Source of the DNA: Dactylonectria macrodidyma
Lineage: Eukaryota; Ascomycota; Sordariomycetes; Hypocreales; Nectriaceae
Direction: 5' to 3'
Assembly: GCA_020744425.1 (NCBI GenBank)
Contig: JAGMUV010000005.1
Location: 1,302,001 to 1,366,000, forward strand
DNA: 64,000 nucleotides
Below the pieces are notes generated by a model. It searched no databases. It saw only the letters and a list, made by a program, of their open reading frames with translations, and was not told the origin of the DNA. Below are positions 57,044 to 64,000 of this stretch, piece after piece. The position numbers and the translations under genes were made by a program. The stretch's first letter is position 1; the number at the start of each line of letters is the position of its first letter.

Positions 57044-57392
57044 GTCTCTCCAATTCCTGTCTCCGATGCCTGCAACTGTTTTTTCCAGAGTCCAAGCCAG
57101 GAGGGAGATTCTTTCCAACCAGGTGTCTCTCTCCGTCAAGAGAAAGATGTTTGCCACCAGTTGTCTCTCTCAATTAAGAGAAAGATATTTTTCACCCATT
57201 GTCTCTCTCAATTAAGAGAAAATTGCTTTCCACCAGTTGTCTCTCTCAGCAAAGAGAAAGACCCTTTCACCAAATGACTCCAAAGTCAAATAGAGATTAT
57301 TTTCGCCGACTGTGTCTCAAAGCTAAGAGAAGGATTCGTTCAGCCAACTATCCTTGAAAGTCAAGAGGGAGAGAGAGATCCTTCTCAGCAAC
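57044..57392. repeat. 38-nt tandem repeat array with a hairpin-forming core
   Basis: Consecutive units start at 57086, 57124, 57162, 57200, 57238, 57275, 57311 and 57349, a 38-nt period with one 37- and one 36-nt unit. The best copies read TGTCTCTCTCAATTAAGAG then AAAGAT, a T-rich stretch and CCACCAG. Each contains TCTCT ... AGAGA as an inverted repeat around CAATTA. The first and last units are degenerate. The period is not a multiple of three, which argues against coding function. Confidence 0.85.
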
Positions 57393-57695
57393 GGACCGGC
57401 GCATTGATGAATCAACGAACAAACGAACCAGATAGTACTCTTACAAAAATGCGAGTCCAGAACTCGCAGCCAGACGACTTCCGCGTCTTTGGCACTGTCA
57501 TTGAAATGCCAACTGGAGGATGCGATACCAGTAGCACAAAAGAAAAAAAAACCAGTTTGCATGACGACCACTGTAAGTCAAGGCGATGCTGTGGGACGTT
57601 CGTAGGGATTCGCCTGATAATGGGGAGCTGAGTTCGTCCGTTTCGACCGTGTTCAGCGTGTTATGCCCCAATCAAGGGTAAGGGAAACAAAGATC
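57393..57695. other. 3' region of the 759-residue protein gene
   Basis: About 300 nt with no gene recognised; an A run occurs near 57541. Confidence 0.35.
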
Positions 57696-60183
57696 TTAAA
57701 AGCCTTTGCGGTGGATAGCCGCCTTGATGATGAGAGCGGATTCGAAGCAAAACTTGAGAGAAGCACGGCTTCGGGACTGGCCTTCATCGAAATGGTTGGG
57801 TTTGGCTCTGTCCAAGCGAGTATACTTGAAGGGAGCGAGGGCTCCGCATGATACGGGATAGTGATCGCCGAGCAGATGGATTGTTGCGCGTTCCATATCC
57901 GCAACCAGGGCAGTGTGCAGGGCACTTGTCCAATGTCTTTCGCATGCAAACAAGAGCCATTCCAGGGTTGGAAGTCTCTGGAGACTGTCGTAGTGGACCT
58001 TGTTGTTTCGAACAAGCGGTATCACGTACTGGGGCTGGACAAGGTGCCCGGCGGCGTTCACCTGCATCGGCGGGGCGGGAGGGCGAACGTTGATGATTGT
58101 CTTGAGCTGCATGAACTTGGAAAACTTGCTCACGGGAGCGCTGGCATTGAAGTCAGCTCTATCCCAGGCTGGGAACAGAGTCGACACGATGCCCAAATTG
58201 TCTTGCTTCTGCTGGTTTCGCTCGGTATCCATTTCTCCCCGGAGAACGCATCCGGCGCAAACCCTGGAGTAGGGCTGGAGATCACGTTGTCCCTGAGTGA
58301 AGAACTCTTCAACCATTTCGTTGCCGCAAGAAGAACAGAATAGCATGTACTTGCCCATGTCCTCACCGTACCATGTTCTATGGTCGCGGGTGATATCCTC
58401 GATCCCAAGGCGGACGGCTTTGAGAGCATCATACATCCCTTCGCGCGCTTCGATTTTATTTCTTTTGGTTCGACGTTCCTTCAGAGCGTCGTCATGGCGT
58501 ATGAGACCGTTGAGAAAGTTGACGACGGCGAGGGGCTGCAGTGGCAGCTGTGAGAGATAGTGACGGAATGCCTTTCCCTCTTCGAAAAGTAGTCCTATCT
58601 CCATGTGGCGTGCTTTGCTGTACGCTTCCAGAAGAATTCGGAAGATGCCTCGTTGAGCGAGGTCAGCCGAGACGCCAGACCAAGTGACACCATGAGTCCC
58701 GGCGGCTCCGTCGACGTAGGGAATGCCCATGTTGAAATGAGGGAAAAAGTCGAACTTCGCAATTTGAGGTATGAAGCGCGCGAGACGAGTTTGGTTAACC
58801 TCATGAATGAGGTCGAGTAAGCAAATGACATCTCCAAAATGGATCAGGGGACAATCGTAAATGCCGATCATGGTGATGTGTGGGCATGATCGCAAGATGA
58901 TCGCAACCATTCGTCGATCAAGAAGAGGGATGTTGGTCAAATGTAAAACATGCGTGTTCTCTTTTCTGGCCTCGATAGCACCCACTACAATCGTGTTAGC
59001 ATGAGAACACAAGGATTCTGATGAGTAAAGCTAACTCACAGAGTTTCAAAAGACCCTTGACGGCGGTTTGAGCGTATGGCTGATACACCATACTCTTGTT
59101 AGGCACAAAACGCTCCATCTTCTGCCGAATGCCGTGGACATGGGGGAGTGATCGAATCATTTTGACAGTCTCGGATGTGTAAACGGACGACATGAAGTTG
59201 ATCATAAAGCTGGCCTGCGCGGTGGTAACGCCGGCAGCTGGTCGGGGACCCCAATACGGTGTCGTAGGCCCGCAAGTATCGTGCACCTGCGTGATCGCCT
59301 TCGCAACCAGGTTCTTGGAGTCTCTTTCGCATCTACCAGCTAGCACGACCTCGTCGTCAATACTATGGATGGAGTATTCTGGGTTGAGTGCAAGGAAAAC
59401 TCTGCCTCGTGGAGTGTGGTGGAAAGCATGGGCGGAGAAATCCCAGACAGCCTACAATATTGAGTCAGGGGGTTGCCGCATCACTTGAAAACACAACATA
59501 CCATGGAGTTTGAGCTTGCAGTCCAGGCTTGAGGACAGGCCACTGCAAAACTTTCGAGTGTCTTGTATCCATCTTCAGCCAAAAACATACTGATGGTCAC
59601 CGCGTGAGGCATGTCGCCAGAGAACATAGCGAGAAATTCCTCGGAGATGTGTCTTGGGAGGGGAAGGCTATTGCCCGTTTCCCGAACGTGGTTTGCGATG
59701 TCATCATCCGTGAGAATGGCGTCCGGGTTGGCAGTGCCAGCGTTGACGACGTCAGCGGTGAACTGTCGAGGTTAGTCAAAACTTCGAGGCTTGACATCGG
59801 GCATAATCAACTTACAAAAGTGAAAACATCACTGAGGGTGTACTGGCCAAGATTCTGGCGATGGCGGCCGGTGAGATACTCGTCCCGAGTGGGACGGTTC
59901 ACGAAGAGCTCAGCGTTCTCAGTCCACTCGGCCACGATCTCTTCCTGTGTGCGCGTAGTAGCAGCTCGGTCATAGCCAAAGACTTCGAGTCGTTGACGCG
60001 AAATCTGGGCATCATACGGAGGGTAGCCTTGGCGAGAGTCAGTAAGAAAGCTCCAGAGGGTTGGAAGGCACACATACCATGCTCCGTGTCGGGAAGTTGC
60101 TTAGGCATCTTATGTTTTTGGCCCAGATCGGGTCTGATGGCTGAGTTAGCTGGCGGCCTTGCTTTACTTTTTCTTCTTGACAT
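57696..60183 (-). CDS. Uncharacterised 759-residue protein with a Cys4 zinc-ribbon-like motif
   Basis: Exons 60183-60078, 60027-59816, 59762-59502, 59451-59040 and 58984-57696 make 760 codons; introns are 50-55 nt with GT-AG ends. I do not recognise the family. The N-terminus is basic (MSRRKSKARPP). Residues about 300-400 have leucine-rich spacing (HVLHLTNIPLLDRRMVAIILRSCPHITMIGIYDCPLI) similar to LRRs of F-box-type proteins, shown here in part. A C-x2-C-x22-C-x2-C cluster at 546/549/572/575 (CSSC ... CAGC) resembles a zinc ribbon. No signal peptide or membrane span is seen. The consistent splicing and long final exon argue that it is a real gene. It may be a filamentous-fungal lineage-specific protein; role unknown. 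Confidence 0.7.
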
Positions 60184-63100
60184 GATGAACGATGATAGAA
60201 GTGCGGAGAGAAACACAGCAAAAGGATTCAGGGTGAACTGCGCAACGAGGCGGGTGGACAATGTGCACTGTAGAAAGGTGTTCAGGAAGTGCCTTGAAGT
60301 CGACCATAGTGGACATATGAAGGGAAGGTGGTGAGAAAACCAGGGAGCAAACGATGAAAGCTGGAAGGGATGCAATGCTGGAGCAGTGGTAACGGCCGAG
60401 GGTTGCTGGTCACATGTTTTGAGCTAGGTAAGCATCTAACGCAGCTATCCGCATGGCAGGTGCGTCGTCGAGCTCTGGTTGACATTTTTATTCAGGGTTG
60501 GGCATGACTTGTGTATTCAACTAAGAGGCTCTCTTGCTATGCTCGCGCAAGCTTGCGGGGTTGTGACAAGTACATTGGGCAGTGTATGGATGGAGTGACA
60601 GGGGAAGAAGTGGTAAATGGGATGGGAAAGAAACCAGAAACTTGCCTTTTATTGATTTGGATACTAGTATGCTAGAAGACTCGAGGCCCAATCAGCGAGT
60701 TCAGAGAAATGCTATGGAGCTTGGTGTTGTGTGTCGAATCTCTAAGTTGTGTTCGAAGGCCAGACTTGTTGTGACCTCGTGATCCTGTGATCTCGTGGTC
60801 AGCACACATCAACACATAGCGAAAATAAAGCCCATACGAAAGAAGCCTTGTCGGCGGCTTGACGGTTTTTTTCAGTAAGAGAGCAAGAAGCAGTGTTACT
60901 GAGCCCGTGACGGGAGTGTATTTGCAGGACCTTGCTGGACTAGGTCTCAGGGGTCCGCGTCGAATGCTTGGTGGGCCAAAATACCCTTTTGGTTATGGAG
61001 TTTGTTAGGATCTCGTCTTCAAAAGGAATGTTTGGTAAAGCCAAATCGAAACAGCATTGCTATCATAGACTTGGAGGCTTGGTAGTTCGTGTTGAAAGGG
61101 GATTCCCACAGATGGGTAGCCCAGAGCCAAGCGAAGGATGCCCGAGTGAAAGCAGCAAATGCGAGAACAGAGGCTGCTCAGCATTCGCAGTCACTAAAGA
61201 AGTTCGAAGCAAGATGTCTCATGGACAATGAGTTCCCAGCACGTCTCTAACGGCAAAGCAGGTAGATGTTGGAGTCTGTCTCTCTAGGCACTCTCTGCAC
61301 GAGCACTGGGCATGGGTACGTGATGGACAGAAGGGTAAAGAAGATGAATTTATACGCGAGGAGAAGCAGAAAGATGAAGCAGAGAAGGTAAAGAGATGGG
61401 AAGGGGACGCGTAGGTTGTTTGTGTTGTGCGTGAAGGCGCTGAAGATGCAGAACGCGTAGTGGTTTCTCAACTGGGAGAAGTTGCATTGGCACAACAAGG
61501 GAGTGAGAAGAGAAAGAAATCATGCAACATACCTTGAATAGATAGGTTCGATCTCTGTCTCCAAGAAGGTGGAAGCAGAAAAAGATGTGGGAGGGAAGAG
61601 GGATGTTCTCGACAAATAGAGATGGAGGGGGCCGCGTGGTGAGGCCAGTGTTTGTGGTGTGGAAGAGAAAAGAAAGGGAAAAAGTGGAGGATGGAGGGCG
61701 AGAATTTATGTGTGCAGTCTTCTGAGCAATGAGAGTGCTCTCTGAAGGACTTAATGCCAGGAAAAACAGTGCTCGGGGCGAAGGGGGCTGCATGCATAGG
61801 GCCACGGCTCAGCAGCATATGGCACCCACAGCCTAGGGCTTAGGGTCTATTCCCTTATTGTCACTACCTCAATGCAATGCAAGATGTATTGCAGAGCAGT
61901 CTGGATCATCTGAAAGCAAGTGTTCTATTCCGTGGTTGTGGCATGGGCAAGACGCGTTGCTACGGGTGGTATTAGAACAAGTCCTCTTGGCATATCCCTT
62001 CCCGTATCTGTAAAGTAAGGAGGTGCCAGTGATGCAGAGTACTCTACGTGCATATACATCTAATATTTGAAGTTGGTCATATCGTAAATGTGCCGTAGCT
62101 AAGGCGTGTCTGTCAGAACAGTTCTCCTGATCCGCCTGCTCAGCTTCTCCTCGACCCAATAGGCCCATTGCACCACCCATCACAAGCCCCCACGGTGCAC
62201 TCGATCCTCTGCCTCGACATTCGAGGATCATCAAATCGACGGAAAGCAGCATAAAAACGGCTCCAAGCAAGTTTCTATCCTTGATTAGTTGTGTTATAGA
62301 TAATAACACCGAGGGACACTAGATCCTAGGCTAAGACTTTGTTCATCTCTCTCGCCGCGTTCTGGCCAGCGCCATCCTCCATTTTACCAGTGACGAAGAG
62401 GTACCCAAATTCTCCTTGGTAGACGAGCGTTCTGTTCGAGAAGACGAAGAGAACAAGTGAACACAGATCCCCGTATCCGAGATGCGAGGATGGCGTCTCC
62501 TTCACCTGAGGGGGCTCCTCGACCGCCGCATGCACCTCGCACCAAACTCCATCATCACTGACTTTCATTCACTGCAACAGAGTACACTCTTCCATCTCCA
62601 CCTCGAAAAAGAATCAAAAAAACCTATTCCCGATGTACTACCCTCTAGGGGCAACCGCGAGCATCCTCGATAGAAACAGTTCCCGACACCTATGAGAGAA
62701 GAACCCAACAGCCGGACCAGAATGCCACCGCGTCTCGAAGCATCACCTTCGGAGCATCCGATCACTCTCCACAAGAAACCCGCGGAAGAGCCACTATACC
62801 ACCGAACTCCCTGAACATTATCAACGGTACACAACTCCCTTTTGTAGAATAACCAATACCTATGTTTGGTCGTGCCGAAGAGCACCAGCGACCTCCTGAG
62901 GATTCGGCGTTGGAGTAGCCTAAGAGAACGCCTCTACAAGTCTTTCATCTCCAAGGAGGTCAAGCAATAGCCTGGAGGGCAGCACAGCGGTGCGAAAGTT
63001 GCAACAAAGGCGATGTGGTCAAGCTTTAGATTTGAACCCTCATTATCGCCCACTCCTTGATCGCCCCCAGAACAGGCTGCTAATCATTTTTGGCTGAACA

Positions 63101-64000
63101 GCTAGACCGCCCATAACGACTATCCCATCAGCTTGGGCAATGCAAGTCTCAAGCAACCGGCCGAGATACACAAGGACAGGGCACACCGCAGTGCCATAGC
63201 TAGCCAGAGAAGAAACGGGGTGACTGGACAGATGTTGCGAGCTGCGTTTCCCACCTATCTTGCCAATAAATCAACTCAGAGGAGATGGCCATCATGTTGA
63301 TGAGCCAGGTGAATAACAGCAACCGAGAATATGCGGAAAGCTAACAGTCGTGCAACACATTGTACAACAGGAACAACTACCTGATCCTACTCTTGATGCT
63401 TATCCGACTGGCCATGAACGGTTTCTCTTGACCTATTCCCACCGACCGCCCTGCTCACCTGGACCTAGAAGCTAGACGAGAAGGGGAACGAGTCTAGGAG
63501 CACAACTCATTGGTAGTGAAATGTCATTGCCTCAAAGACCCAAAGACCAAGCCGCGAACTTTGCACCAACTCAACCAGAAGAATACAACACAATACGGGC
63601 CGCCGACAAGGTCTTTGAAAAACACACAGTATCTGCTTCCACGCGCCGGGAGCGAACAAAGCGGTTTCAATAACAAGAACAAGGCACAAGTGCGGAGAAC
63701 AAAGGGAAAGGCGTACAAAGTCTCGAGGACAGTCCTGGAAAAAATCGTGCTCCAAAGAGGGCGGTCTTTGTCTTTCATTATCTTTCGAGAATACAAGGTG
63801 GTGAGTATCATCAACTCGCTGCCCTCCAGAACGCCAAAAATACACGTTTGAGACTAACACACCACAGTTTGTCGCTACAAGTTAGAAGAGACAACTGCCG
63901 AGAAAAGGGGGGGGGGGGGGAGTCTTTAGTAATTATAATACCGTTCGCAATGCTCCGTATCTACTCATAAATTAGAGGCCTAGGACTTCAAGGGCTATGC
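60184..64000. other. Gene-poor right end of the window
   Basis: 3.8 kb with no supportable gene. A frame on the plus strand from about 62320 to 63100 reads as protein-like pieces separated by stops and could be decayed coding sequence; see findings. A run of 14 G occurs at 63907-63920. The segment 61250-61800 is rich in short purine/pyrimidine repeats. Confidence 0.5.

Noticed and set aside
57086..57392. CRISPR-like array
   Set aside because: The repeats are contiguous 38-nt units without unique spacers, and the genome is fungal; it is a minisatellite.
62960..63110. tRNA-like B-box (TTTGAACCC on the plus strand)
   Set aside because: No matching A-box or cloverleaf could be placed at the right distance on either strand.

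Overview
The window reads as a gene-dense chromosome segment of a filamentous ascomycete (Pezizomycotina, probably Sordariomycetes, perhaps Hypocreales). Genes lie singly on both strands. They carry short GT-AG introns (mostly 45-140 nt) with CTNAC-like branch points. They are separated by pyrimidine-rich leaders and include filamentous-fungal families (TOS1-like wall protein, Sip1-like GH36 enzyme, trifunctional HIS4, fungal FN3 protein). One transposon copy carries RIP-like stop codons. The placement is inferred from gene content and gene structure. I spliced models by hand; each multi-exon CDS below keeps frame and sums to whole codons.

Left end (1-5.5 kb): two divergently transcribed, strongly diverged paralogues of a family I do not recognise share a motif block and an intron at the same place and phase. 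An AT-rich island follows. 5.5-9 kb: an NTF2-like-fold protein and the DEAD-box helicase ROK1 are divergent. 11-21 kb: TOS1-like cell-wall protein, mitochondrial lysyl-tRNA synthetase, ARP4, a MUG/TDG-type DNA glycosylase and UDP-GlcNAc pyrophosphorylase. 21-31 kb (minus strand): thioredoxin reductase, VPS53, and a large membrane-anchored FN3/coiled-coil protein. 34-43 kb: phosphatidate phosphatase PAH1/lipin, HIS4, a dead Tc1-type transposon of about 1.5 kb with recognisable terminal inverted repeats inserted in the HIS4-TAF9 divergent promoter, then TAF9. 43-51 kb: mitochondrial processing peptidase beta subunit, a Sip1-like alpha-galactosidase/raffinose synthase and IMP dehydrogenase. 52-60 kb: PLAC8 protein, NatD (NAA40-like), LYRM2-like protein, mitochondrial ribosomal protein bL36m, a 38-nt minisatellite, and a 759-residue protein of unknown function. 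60.2-64 kb is gene-poor.

The genes are mostly housekeeping and do not form one pathway. Loose themes are cell wall (UAP1 makes the chitin precursor; TOS1 is a wall protein), mitochondria (lysyl-tRNA synthetase, MPP-beta, LYRM2, bL36m), Golgi/membrane traffic and lipids (VPS53, PAH1) and chromatin/transcription (ARP4, TAF9, NatD). No secondary-metabolite cluster, rRNA, tRNA or CRISPR was seen. The least ordinary parts are the left paralogue pair, the RIP-marked Tc1 element, the 38-nt repeat array, the unusual first intron of the IMP dehydrogenase gene, and the two large unassigned proteins.
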